From assembly GCA_037957365.1 (NCBI GenBank), contig JARHVA010008412.1:372001-436000 (forward strand): a stretch of DNA of 64,000 bases. Direction: 5' to 3'. The DNA comes from Torreya grandis. Taxonomy: Eukaryota; Streptophyta; Pinopsida; Cupressales; Taxaceae. How positions within the stretch are numbered: position 1 is the first letter of the stretch; every line of letters begins with the position of its first letter. The position numbers and the translations under genes were made by a program. The notes below the pieces were generated by a model, which did no database searches, was not told the origin of the DNA, and saw only the letters and a program-made list of their open reading frames with translations. Below, piece by piece: positions 22,561 to 33,708 of the stretch.

Positions 22561-23700
22561 ACAACTAAAGAGATCTAGAAAAATAATTACAAATTTGAAA
22601 AGGACTAAGATAAATATATACAATCTTGTTGAAGTGAATTGTAATAGTTGCTTGATGGGAAAGGTTGATGAAATCTAGCTGTGGCATATGAGAATAGATC
22701 ATGTCAAATTTAATAATCTATTCAAAGTGAGCTCAAATAAGTGTGTGAGACACATTCCCAAGATAACCAAACCTATAGATATTATCTACAATGAATGTCA
22801 ACTAGGTAAGTAGACAAGGGCCAAATTTCAAACAAAGGAGTATGCAACTACAAAACCCTACAATTAGTTCATGCTAATCTTTGTGGTCCTACCAAGACAA
22901 GAGGATCTAAAGGAGAGTGGTACTTCATCTTATTTTTAGATGACTACTCAAGAATGATATGGCTAACATTTTTGAAGGAAAAATATCAAGCCTTTGAGAG
23001 ATTCAAGATATTTAGAGCCATGGTGAAAATGAGATTGGAAGAAAAATCAAACGTTTAAGCTCTGATAAAGATGGAGAATTCACCTCAAATGAACTTGTAG
23101 AGTACTGTGAAAACCATGGGATTAAAAGACACTACTTTGTATCAAGAAATCCACAAAAAATGGAGTTGTTAAGAGAAATAATATAATAGTCAAATAAATG
23201 GCCAAAAAAATGCTAAAAGAGGTCAAATTACCTAATGGATATTGGAGAGAAATAGTCTAAGTAATAATATACATCTTGGATAGAGTTCAATTGAGGGTAA
23301 ATAGCAAAAAAAATCCCTATGAGATATGGTATGAAAATCCTACCTCTGTTAAGTAATTCAAAGTATTTGGAAGCAAATGCTACATCAAAAGAAAGGAGGA
23401 CAAAATGGGAAGATTTGAATCAAGATGTGATAAAGGAATATTTCTTGGTTATCCCACTCAAAGCAAAGCCTATGTATGTTACAATAAGAGGCTACACAAG
23501 ATGGTAGAGAGCATAAATGTCAAGGTTGAAGAAGGCATAAAACATGTTGAACTTGACAAGAAAATTGGTAATGAAGAGGCATATCTTGAAGAAGAAGTAA
23601 ATAATGAAGACGTTGAGGAAAAGAATGAAAAAACACCTATAAGATTTTTTCAAAAGGATCATCCTAAAGAAAATATAATTGGAAAGAAGAATGAAAGGGT
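22561..23700 (+). pseudogene. Copia-1 integrase
   Basis: The pre-integrase zinc region reads LWHMRIDHVKFNNLFKVS (about 22678-22730), followed by a YNECQLGK-type second half. The core begins at about 22862 with LVHANLCGPTKTRGSKGEWY, where the first catalytic Asp of HTDLCGP is now Asn. It continues with FILFLDDYSRMIWLTFLKEK. The C-terminal part is FLGYPTQSKAYVCYNKR (23435-23485), followed by an acidic tail. Several frameshifts and stops separate these blocks. Confidence 0.85.
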
Positions 23701-24760
23701 TTAGACAAAGAGAAGAGCTGTAATGATTAAAGAGCAAGGAAGTTTTGCTCTAATGTTTGAAATTGAGCCTAAGAGCTATGTTGAAGCCAACAAGGATGAG
23801 AATTGGCTAAAAGCCATGGAAGAAGAACTAAGGCAAATGGAAAAGAACAAAACTTGGAAATTAGTTCCAATAACCTCAAACAAGAATGTGATGGGAATAA
23901 AATGGGTCTATAGAAACAAGCTCAATGAGGATGGAGTTGTTATAAGGAATAAAGCAAGATTGGTGTGCAAGGGATATGCACAAATTGAAGGCATGACTTT
24001 GAGGAAAAATTTGCTCTAGTTTCTAGATTGGAAGCTATAAGAATGTTTCTATCATTATCTATTTTTTAAAAGTTCAAAGTCTATCAAATGGATGTCAAGT
24101 CTATTTTCTTGAATGGGAACCTAGAAGAAGTATACATAGAAAAACATGAAGGTTTTTAGTTGTCTAAACAAGAAGATTATATATGCAGACTAAAGAAATC
24201 ATTATATGGTCTAAACTAGACACCTATATCATGGTATTCAAGATTGGAATAGTACTTATAACAACAAGGATTCAATAAATGATGTACAAATAGTAATCTA
24301 TACTTTAGATCAAAAGGTGAGCATATGTTGATTGTTGTTGTTTATGTGGATGACATCATCTTTGGTGATATCAATAATAAAATGTGTAAATAAATTCCTA
24401 CAGAAATGCAAAGTGAATTTGAGATGTCTATGCTAGGATAACTTTCCTTCTTCCTTGGTTTACAAATATCACCATCTGATGAAGGGATATTCATATCCCA
24501 AACCAAGTATGCAAAGGATATGCTCAAGAAATTTGGAATCGAAGATAGAAAACTAGTTAGTACTCCCATGATAATTGGATGCAAGTTGAGGAAAGAGGAT
24601 GAGTTAATTGATGTAAATCAAACTATGTATAGATCAATGATAGGTAAATTTATATACCTAAATGCATCAAGACTAGATATCATGAAATTAGTGTGCATGG
24701 CTGCTAGATTTTAGGTTGCTCTTATAGAGTCACATGTTAATGTAGTGAAAATAATCTGTA
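23701..24760 (+). pseudogene. Copia-1 reverse transcriptase
   Basis: The open frame 23723-24019 carries EPKSYVEANKDENWLKAMEEEL and WKLVPITSNKNVMGIKWVYRNKL, the copia RT start. The next part (24020-24300) has VYQMDVKSIFLNGNLEEVYI-like text with stops. The catalytic YVDD is present in VVVYVDDIIFGD at about 24336-24370. LKKFGIEDRKLVSTPM and YRSMIGKFIYLNASRLDIM lie in the open frame 24520-24714. Palm residues are kept, but stops and shifts make it non-functional. Confidence 0.85.
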
Positions 24761-25335
24761 GATACATTAAGAGCACAATTTACTATGGCCTATGGTACCC
24801 TACAAGTGAATAGTTCACTTTGATAGCATATATAGGTGTTGATTAGATAGGAATTATGGATGATAGAAGAATTACTAGTGGTGGTGAATTTTTCCTTAGA
24901 AATAGACTTGTTTCATCGCTGAGCAAAAATCAAGAGTCAGTTACTCTTTCTATAATAGAAGTAGATTATGTAGTAGTAGTGACATGATACACTCAATTTC
25001 TATGAATGAAGTAAACACTCAAGGACATCAAGGTTGAGTATGAGTCACCTATTTCTATTCTTTGTGATAATTTACGTGTAATAAATATATCAAAGAGTCC
25101 AGTGATGCATTATAGAACCAAGCACATATCAATAAAGTATCAATTTCTAAGAGAGAGGGTTATAGATCAAGAGGTCACAATGGAATATATTTGAACTAAG
25201 GACCAGATTATAGAGATATTCACCAAACCTCTTCTTAAGGAACAATTTGAATATTTGAGATAGAAGTTGGGAGTAGTGGCTCCTACACCACATCACAAAA
25301 TCACTAGTGATAGGGCATGATTCTAAGGGGAGTCT
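24761..25335 (+). pseudogene. Copia-1 RNase H
   Basis: This is the RNase H that follows RT in copia. It reads DDRRITSGGEFFL (about 24858), SLSKNQESVTLSIIEVDYVVV (about 24910-24975), ILCDNLRVINISKSPVMHYRTKHISIKY (about 25060-25140) and REKV-like FLRERVIDQEV, then FTKPLLKEQFEYLR. The order and residues match the copia domain end. Several Q or W codons are stops. No env-like frame lies between this domain and the polypurine tracts. Confidence 0.85.
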
Positions 25336-25452
25336 CATGGAATCTTTATTAATCCCTAGAAGAAGAGAAAAAGTTAACTCAGGTATGTATACTTCTAAAT
25401 ATTATTAATGAGTTTAAAGTTGTAAATTCTTGGACAAATTCTTTTATCTAAT

Positions 25453-25783
25453 AAAGGGGGAGAAATATTTAGACAAATAGTCAGCTAGAGTCCCTTTTCC
25501 ATTGATGTCAAAGGGGGAGAAAAAGGTGAAAATGCTCTCTGTAGGAGAAAGAGTAAAATGTTCTCTATAAAAGTGCAAATGTCAAATAATAACAAGTGTC
25601 CCAATTGAGTATTAGGAAAATGTGCCATTACCTAAGGGGGATCAAGTATGGTATAAATAGCTTTAGTTTATACTCATCAAAAGCCAATGCAAGAAATGTT
25701 AGATAAGGATCTAATTATTAGAAGATCATAACATTAAGTTTGCATTAGAGCATTTAGTTTTCCATCAATGCCAAAGGGGGAGA
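25453..25783 (+). other. Multiple polypurine tracts of Copia-1
   Basis: AAAGGGGGAGA occurs at 25453-25463, 25510-25520 and 25773-25783, with TAAGGGGGAT at 25633-25642. The last one abuts the LTR start. Several near-identical PPTs before the 3' LTR are a known Sirevirus trait. The PPT primes plus-strand DNA synthesis. Confidence 0.85.
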
Positions 25784-25784
25784 T

Positions 25785-28047
25785 TGCTAGAAATATGATT
25801 TTCATTTATGTCAAAAGAGACACTATGGATGTCATTGACGTCAAAAATATCAAGCAAGATTGATGGAGAGAAGAGCATGTTTCATAGTTGCACTATGCAA
25901 AGTTGTCATACTTTTACAAAGACCATTTATGGATGTTTAAAGTCAAATAGATAGAAGATATGTTATGGATTTTTCATGAGCATCTTGAATATATGATCCA
26001 TAGGTTTAGAGGAGAAGAAATGAGCTCATAATTGATTTATTTATCTCTTAGACATTATAGGGTTTCACAGTAAAATCATAAGGTTTAGCCATGGAATCGA
26101 CAAGCAAAGTTATATTTTAATGTTGAATTGGTATAGCCAAGAACTAGTAACTTAAGTTAAAACTTAAGTCCATATCATCATTAAGAAATCAACCCCTTGA
26201 CCTACCAATTACTAGCTCTGAGAAATGATCAAAGGAATTTATATTTTCTTAATTCTAAGACTTAATTTATGTCCTGGCTTGATCAACGACCCATTATTCA
26301 CTATACATAAATGATTCAATAAAGAGAAGCAAATTTAAAGTGTCAAAGGTCCCTCTGAATGAACATTCTAATACCAAGTGCCACAAGCATAAAGTCTATC
26401 AGAAAGAGGACCAATGAAAATGAGCATATCATAGTTAAGGATTGAATTAGTTGAAAGATCAATGTCTCACACTTAATTGGACATTGGAGATTCAATAGAG
26501 CACGATGAAGTTAAATTGTCAAAAGGAACTCTGAGTGAGAGTGTAAGTGACAAGTGTCACATTAATGGAGCTTGTTAGATAGAGACATAATGATCATAAA
26601 CTTGATAGATATAAATAATGATCTTATCATAAGATCTAATGATTTATATGTGATCATAAAAAGGAGATATAATAGAGAGATTGGACTCAAATGCTAGAAG
26701 TAAAGATTGTGCATCTTTAAAGATCTAATGGCATGTAGAATCTTGGATGAGAGAGATCTAATAGAGCGAGTGGAATCATATGGAACAAAGTGATCAATTT
26801 TTATCAAGATAATGAAAAATTAAAGACCGAGTATGTTTGAGAAGATCGATGGAGTGAAAGTGATCTAAATAAATAACAAGCAGTGATATGAGGTCAAATT
26901 GTCAAAGTTTAATGACCAAGTCAAGGTAAGGGTCATGTATCTTCAAAGATCAAATGACACATGGAAGCTAGGATCTATAGATCAATGGATGTGTTTTAAA
27001 GAGTAAAATATTTCAACAATGTAAATAAATTTGATGGAGTGAGAGAACTTGAAGATGGTGTGAAGAAAGAGATCAAAGGCTAGTATTTAAAGTGTTTGAA
27101 TTAAGACAATCAAGTGGAGAAACATGAAAGAACTCATATTTAAGACCTAAATCATGATATAACTAACAATATTGATTAATGTAATTGATCAAATCTATGT
27201 AAAAGTGCATGTCAATCATAACCAAAACCCAAGATTTGATAAAGATAGTAATGAGACCAAAAATTACAACAGTGGAGCATGAGTTCAAAATGAAAAAACA
27301 TGTAGTTCAGGAAATTGGAACTAAGTCTAGAATAGAGCATGATGTGTTATAGTACAAGTGTGAATATATAGAAGATATAAAGATTGAGATGAAAAGATTA
27401 TATATATGAAATTTAGGATACAAGCAAATGTTGTTGGAGCTATTCGAATTATGTCAAATATAAATTCATAAAGACATAGAACTAGAGGGGGTAGAGAAGA
27501 GTAGAGTGGTTAGTGAATCCAATTTAGTATGTCGAATAAATACATATTCAGACATAGAGAAATAAAGAGAAGTAGAGAGGAATAAGGCACAAGGATAATG
27601 TACAAGCATGATCAGTTACAGATTAGACTTGTAAAAAAAAGAATAGAGTTGGATTAATTTATTAATCTATTTTGTATACTAGATTTATAGCTCCATAGAT
27701 CTAATTGATTGGTGCTTAGTTATGGGATTGGTGTCTCCTTAGGATTGGTATCCTTAAATGTAGCTAGTGAGGTTTTGCCAATGAGGCTGATAGCCAGTGA
27801 AGCTTGTAACTAGTGAGATTTTTCCAAGTGAGGCATTGACTATGAGGTTGGATTAGAATAGTAGATTCTAGTAGCTACTTTCACCATGGTATTTCCCTTT
27901 GGGTTTTCCACATATAAATCTAGTGTCATGAGTATTTGTGTGTATGATATTTACATATTTGATTTGATCTACATATATATTTTAATTTGCATTAAAATTA
28001 TTTAAATATTTTCACCACCTCTTTTTGTATCTAATTGTGTTATAACA
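25785..28047 (+). repeat. Copia-1 3' LTR (about 2.26 kb)
   Basis: It begins TGCTAGAAATATG directly after the PPT and AGAT, and ends TTATAACA. Its last 450 bases match the window start. U3 is rich in short GATCTAATGG- and GATCATAA-type repeats (26560-27000). The flanking base run after it is ATATT, and the matching left target site is outside the window. Confidence 0.85.
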
Positions 28048-30112
28048 ATATTCTTGTGTAAAGTTGGCCTTCTAGGTAGATAGTAATGGTCCCCATACTT
28101 AGTCTATTTTCCATGAAGTTAAAGATTAGGACTAGATGTAAATCCAATGGTTCACAAGAATTCATATAGATCATGATATATAGTGCATGTTGAGTTGAAT
28201 GAGTCAAAGTGTATGTTGGATAAATAATTTAAAGATCAAGCTCCTTATAAAAGGATCAACATAGTGTGTTTGTTTTAAGGTGTTAGGAAGTAGCGAGATG
28301 AGGACAAATGTTCAAAATTTAACATTGAGTAGAGGTAAAGATTAGGATTCTTCTAAGATCTAATGGTGAGAGGATGTTTGTACATATACAAATCAATGGT
28401 GAATATTGAGAGATATGATTTCAAGGTATCTAATGTTTAACATAGATAAATACCAAGCTATGTACAAGAGATTGATCATGTGTATGTGGTCAAGATTGTA
28501 AGATTGCACAAGATGAGGTCAACTATTTGAAGTTTAACATTTGGGAAGTGGTGAAATATGAGGTAAATTTAAAATAATATTGGAAATGAATATTTAATCT
28601 AATATGTGAGGGAATTAGATGCATTTTAAGTGACCAAATTTTAATTGTGACCATTTGAATTCAAATATTTGTATTTAACAAAGGAAAGACTAGTGTCTGG
28701 TTTTTGGGCGATATATTTTGATACAAGAAAAATTTGCTCATAATGCAAAAAGTGAATTTTTATAGGACTCAAAGGTTCATAAATAAATATATATTTTAAG
28801 GTTTAAAAGTGTGTACAATAAAATTTATGAAGTTTCAAAGTTGACTGTGTTTTCATGTTTGCTCTGCAAGTAACCCAAGAAGGGTATTTGAGTTTTGATT
28901 ATTGGTATATCAATGTTTAAAGGTGAAATAGCTATTTTAATATGTTATAGACTCTATGAGGACCATATTTTATCATTATCAAGGTTTGAAAAACCATATG
29001 TAGTATGAACAAAGGGTTAGAAGTTGATTATGTTTTCATTCATAATGATTGTGTGTACAAAGAGGTGTTTAAGCTAATTAGGAGTTAGTAAAAGAGTGAT
29101 CTGATGGATGTTGGCACTTAAAGGGGATCTATAGATCATGTGAAATGGGGTCCATATGTTGAAAAGTGTTCATGTTTTTCTAGCTTGCTTTGAGAAGTGT
29201 TAAAGAGGTGAATGGGTCATCATAGGATATAAAAGGTGAGTAAAGCTTATTTGAAAGATAGTTGAGCTTAAGTGTGACCCATGTAATATGCCTTAAGAGT
29301 GAAGGCATGTGTTTTGGATGACATAGAAAATTATGTACATGATAATTCATGAAGGCTCTATAAATAGTGAAATCAAAGATGATGATTTCTAGACTTATAT
29401 GTGGAATTTATATTAAGAGGATAATGTTATGGAGTGAAGAAAAGGATGGGTGCCCAATGGATGAGTTGAAGAGAAGAATAAATTGTGGACTAGTGTATGA
29501 TCTGTAGGTCATAATTATTTTGGTAAAATAGTGTTCTTTAAAGTTAAGGATGAGAGAAGAGGTCTAGGGTGATTCAAAAGGATGTTTTTTATTATTTAAG
29601 TGTGAAGAGTTAAATAGATCTGATATACTTTGTATCTCCATCAAATTATCAAGAAATAAGTGTCCAAGAGATGTTGTGTTCATAGGTATTGTAGTAGCTT
29701 CTCAACATCTAGTGGGTTACAACCTCCTTGCAAGGTGAAACTTGCTAAAGTTTTAGTTGTTGTGGTAGCTCAACTTGATAGGTGTAGTAGCTCCTTGTGG
29801 GATTGTAGTCTCACTAAAATAAGGGATGGTAGTTCCTTAATTAGTTGCATATAGTCTAAATTGGTTCTTGTTATTATAAGATAGTAGTCTAATTCTAGGT
29901 TTTAGTGGGTTTTCTCCCCTAACAGGGTTTCCCACATATGTCATGTGTTATGTGCTTGATCTTACATTGTCTCTCTTGTTCATTATTATGAATGATATGT
30001 ATGCTTTATGAATGCTTATGGTAATTTATTAAGAGTTTTGAAAGGCTTGATATTGAATTTGGATTATCTGGGCTCACTGATTCACCCCCTCTTAGTGATT
30101 TTACCTCTAACA
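28048..30112 (+). repeat. Copia-2: partial LTR of a second copia element
   Basis: No coding sequence is seen in this 2-kb stretch. Its right end (GGGTTTTCTCCCCTAACAGGG at about 29907, then TTCACCCCCTCTTAGTGATT and CCTCTAACA at 30112) has the form of a plant copia U5 end on +. No PBS follows; instead gypsy B RT resumes on the minus strand, so this is the end of a 3' or solo LTR. Its left part is cut off by Copia-1, so Copia-1 probably inserted into it. The 64-codon frame at 29660-29854 has no recognisable content. Confidence 0.65.
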
Positions 30113-30290
30113 AATAGTCTAGTGGTCTAATGAATCCTGTTAATAATTTTTCCAATTTGGATTTTAACAAAAGAGCAATATATGAATGCATCTTTCTTAA
30201 TTTATAGTTTTTTGGATTGACAATTGGATGAATAATAAGTTGATGCACAACCAAGTGAGGTTCTAATCCTAGCATATCCTAATATTCCCA
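30113..30290 (-). pseudogene. Element B reverse transcriptase, N-terminal fragment
   Basis: The minus-strand frame within 30006-30275 reads IIHPIVNPKNYKLRKMHSYI, then ALLLKSKLEKLLTGFIRPLDY. This is the start of gypsy RT, where an arginine-methionine pair and the GFI(R)P box open the fingers domain. Coding stops being RT-like just after PLDY, where the copia LTR end (30112) is met. The remainder of RT is therefore cut off by the Copia-2 insertion. Confidence 0.8.
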
Positions 30291-31740
30291 TGAAAAAATG
30301 TCAATAAAATCCTTTAGAATGGATATAATGTGTTTTCATTCTACTTCAGTAAGTTAAGCTCCAAGATAAATTTTTTCGAGATCATGGTATCTTCCCATGT
30401 TCACTTCAATAGTGTTTTCTACAAGAAGTGTATAACTATATTCTAGAATTATAGGCAAGATATTTTCATGATCATCTTCTTTTGATACATCTTCTTTTTG
30501 TTCTTCCCAAAGCTTTGGATAATTTGAAAAATCTAAATCCACCAACTCAGGTAATGACAAAGTAGTAAAAATATTTATAAACTCAAGAGAAAGACACTCA
30601 AAAATTTCTTCTTATTCTAAAGTGATGCTTGTATAAGATATATAGATAAAACTTGATTGACCTTCAACATCTTTTGGGGATGAGTAAACTTTCCCATCCA
30701 AGAGTACCTCAAATAGGTTTTCACTTAAGGTCTTATCTTTTTCTTTACTTTTTATCTGATTAACAAGTGCCTCAAATAGGTTTTCACCTAAATATATCAA
30801 TGTTTTATCTTCTTTATGACCAATATAGTTTGATTTCTCTTTAAAGCGGGTAGAAAGATCTAATGAAAAATCAAAGCCATATTTTTGATCTCTAATGAGA
30901 AATCCATCTCTGAGACCCATGTATTCTATAATTGATTCTTCGTTCTAGAATTCATCAAGGCATATGATCATATTTTTCTAGTCCCAATCAATGAGTTCAA
31001 GATGGCAAAGGCATAGGGAACAATGATGTGTTAAGGTCATATTGGCATTTGAATCAACTAAATGTGAGTCAACAAGCTTGTCAAAGAGGCTATAATGGGA
31101 TGCTACGTCACTACCAAGAGTCTTGTTACTAGTCGATTCAAAATAATCACTATTAAAAGTCATGAGGTCACCCCCAAATGGTATAAATCTAAGACCAAAA
31201 TTCAAATTAGGTATATCAACTAATAAGGGTTCTGATATTCCTTACACTCATGGGTCAAGGCCTCTTCCTATATAATCAAAATTATCCATGATCTGATTAG
31301 GGATAGGATATTTTGGATTTTAAAAAAAATCAACAATCTTATTAGAATATTAGCATTCTCCTTTAGTGAAAGCCTCTTGATCATGTTTTGGTGAAGTAGA
31401 AGGTATGAATACCATAGGTGGTTTTTATCGTTCTTTCTTTTATTTCCAAATAAAGTTAGGTTTATTAAGGATTCTGGAAGGTTTGGGTTTAACAAATGAT
31501 TTGGGAGACTTTAGAAACTTAGAAATATGGAAGGAATCCTTAAGAAAATACATGGAAATGTGCATGTCTTCTATAACAACTTGCTTTACAAGAGTTATAG
31601 GGAATGGATTATCAAAATTGGAAGCTAGGTCACTAGAGTTGATATAATTATATTTAGGTGGATGTGAAACTATTTCCTTATTCTTATTTGTAATATATTT
31701 AGAACTAGGACAATTTTAATAATTACAAAACTCAACCTCT
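30291..31740 (-). pseudogene. Element B protease-RT linker
   Basis: Minus-strand frames of 68-102 codons (30354-30560, 30612-30920, 30978-31205, 31268-31495) lie between protease and RT, where gypsy Tat-like elements have a long poorly conserved linker. They are rich in Leu, Ser, Asp and Glu, with no catalytic motif. A 63-bp in-frame repeat (30707 and 30770) duplicates an ENLFEALV/ENLFEVLL segment. Assignment rests mainly on position and strand. Confidence 0.5.
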
Positions 31741-32125
31741 AAATGTTTCTAATAATAATAACATTATTGATAGATGGGAAGAGTAACCTTGATCCCATCA
31801 TGGGGAAAATAAAGGCACTTATGCAAGGTGGATGGAATGTCATGTGATTCATTGATCCAAGGATGACCAAGAAGTATGTTATAGGGTATTCCAATATCCA
31901 TAATATGTAATAATGTGTGGTGGTAAATAGACCCACAAATGATTGGTAAATAAATGGTACTAGAAGACTCCCTCTCAACATTGTCATAAGACTTTATGGT
32001 GATCATCTCTTGATGGATGTCCTTTATAGTGTAGCCCAATATCTGTACCATATTTAGGGATGCTATGTGTTGATATTTTTGTACCAAAAATATCATAACA
32101 TCAAATACCCTAAGGGAGACTCCCT
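31741..32125 (-). pseudogene. Element B protease
   Basis: The minus-strand frame 31764-32096 has ITIKSYDNVERESSSTIYLP, then IICGSIYHHTLLHIMDIGIPYNILLGHPWIN, then STLHKCLYFPHDG. The YNILLGxPWI block followed by STLH and an FPHDG-like box is diagnostic of plant gypsy (Tat side) protease C-termini. The N-terminal part with the catalytic Asp is not seen, because homology stops near 32125 where block E begins. Confidence 0.8.
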
Positions 32126-32185
32126 ATTTTTTTGATAAAATCCCTTGAATTGACCAAAATCACACTTTTCTTTTGTATTATGGAA

Positions 32186-32683
32186 TTCGAAACTCTAGAT
32201 GCAATTTGTAATTGAAAATTTTCAAATTTCTTCCTAATATCTGGATCCCAAAATAAACTAACCTTCCATTTTTGATGAAATCCATAACTCTTAATGCAAT
32301 TTTCAATTTTCAAAATTGTAAATTGTAGCCCAAGTTCTAGATCCCACAATCCATTAACTGGTGGAATCCAAAAACTCGTTTACAATTTGCAATTTTGTAA
32401 ATTGCAAATTGTAAGTAGAGTTTTAGATCCCACAAACCAAATACCCCCATGGGATTTAGAACCTAGACTATAAATTACAATATTGTAAATTATATCTTGA
32501 GTTATGCTTCCAATGAAACATTAAGTCATAGAATCTAAAAATTGAAGAGCAATTTGCAATTTGTTAAATTACAAATTAAAATTTAGGTTCTATATCCTGA
32601 CAAAGCCCAAGCCATAGAATTTGGATCTCCAAACATAATTTACAATTTTTCAAAATTCCAAATTGAATATGGAATTTTTTCTT
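32186..32683 (+). repeat. Six degenerate tandem units with hairpins (block E)
   Basis: Units of about 80-90 bp start with GAATCYAAAAACTC-like text, then an AATTTGCAATTTTGTAAATT-like palindrome, then GTTCTAGATCCCACA-like text. In the third unit the hairpin at 32381-32413 is perfect, with 15-bp arms TACAATTTGCAATTT and its complement around TGT. Other units keep partial stems. Confidence 0.75.
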
Positions 32684-33708
32684 CCCATTTCTAAGCAAGT
32701 TAAACCTCCTACATAATCTAGAGGTCAACATACAATTTATAAATTTGAAAAATTACATGAGGACTATGTATTTCCTCCACCAACGACCATGAGAGAATTA
32801 ATTATAGGGGTTTTGTATAAATAATGCAAATTTATGGAATTTTAATTCATTTTTTTACATTTTTTAATTGCATTTTAAGCTCTAAAAATAACCTCTACAC
32901 CATGCCTTTGACCTCAATCCATGTGTCCAAGCCACATCCGCAATCAAAGTTCCACATCATATTCCCCTACTACATTGTATTCCTAGATTCCTACTTGTGT
33001 TTTTAACATTATTACTACAATTTGAAACTTGTTTAGACATCTCATTTCCTATAAAACTTTTAAATTCATTTCCTAAGGTTACCATTGCTTAGGTGTCATT
33101 TTAAGTGTTAGGGCTTATCTATGTTTACATAAACCTTGCCTGGTTTTAGAGTTCATATTATGATCATTTTATAGTTTCAATTTGTCATTTTTTCAAAAAT
33201 ATCTATATTAATTTAGATCTAAGGTTTTAGGGTTTTATTTTTAGAAGTTTCATCATAAAAAACATTAAATAATTCATAATTGAATCCAAGGTTTGGTAAA
33301 TATACCTATGTATTTTTGTACCCAAATACCTAATGAATATTCCTTGAAGATATCATCATGTCCCTATAAACATTGGACCTATTTATAACACCTCCCATTT
33401 TCATGGGATTTCAACTTATTTTAAGAACCTAGGATCCTCACAAGGTTCCAAGTCCCTATAGATAGTGGACTTATTCTAAACACTTTCCCTCCCCATGAGA
33501 TTCCCACTTGCAGTTCACACCTCCCATCCTCATGGGATTCCAACCTACTCATAATAGTACCATGTTATACCAAACATTCCTATTATCTGAAGCACTTCCT
33601 ATTTCCATGTATTTTTCACCTACTTTAAACACCTGCTAGTTCTGTTAAACTTTTTACAAGCATATAACACCTCTAATCTCCATCAAAGATTATACCTTCT
33701 TCAAGCAC

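Larger units (their letters stand above)
1..28047 (+). mobile_element. Copia-1: decayed Sirevirus-like Ty1/copia retrotransposon, 5' end outside the window
   Basis: The order is LTR end, Met-type PBS, gag, protease, integrase, RT, RNase H, several polypurine tracts, 3' LTR. Integrase before RT is the Ty1/copia order. The first 500 bases match the last part of 25785-28047, which pairs them as LTRs. Several AAAGGGGGAGA tracts before the 3' LTR and a Gag with more than one zinc knuckle are known Sirevirus traits. The element is split by gypsy element A at 1381-21033. All reading frames carry stops and frameshifts, so it is dead. Confidence 0.9.

Noticed and set aside
29660..29854. 64-codon plus frame with several Cys in the copia LTR
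   Set aside because: It lies in LTR sequence near the U5 end, with no pattern of spaced Cys/His fitting a known fold.
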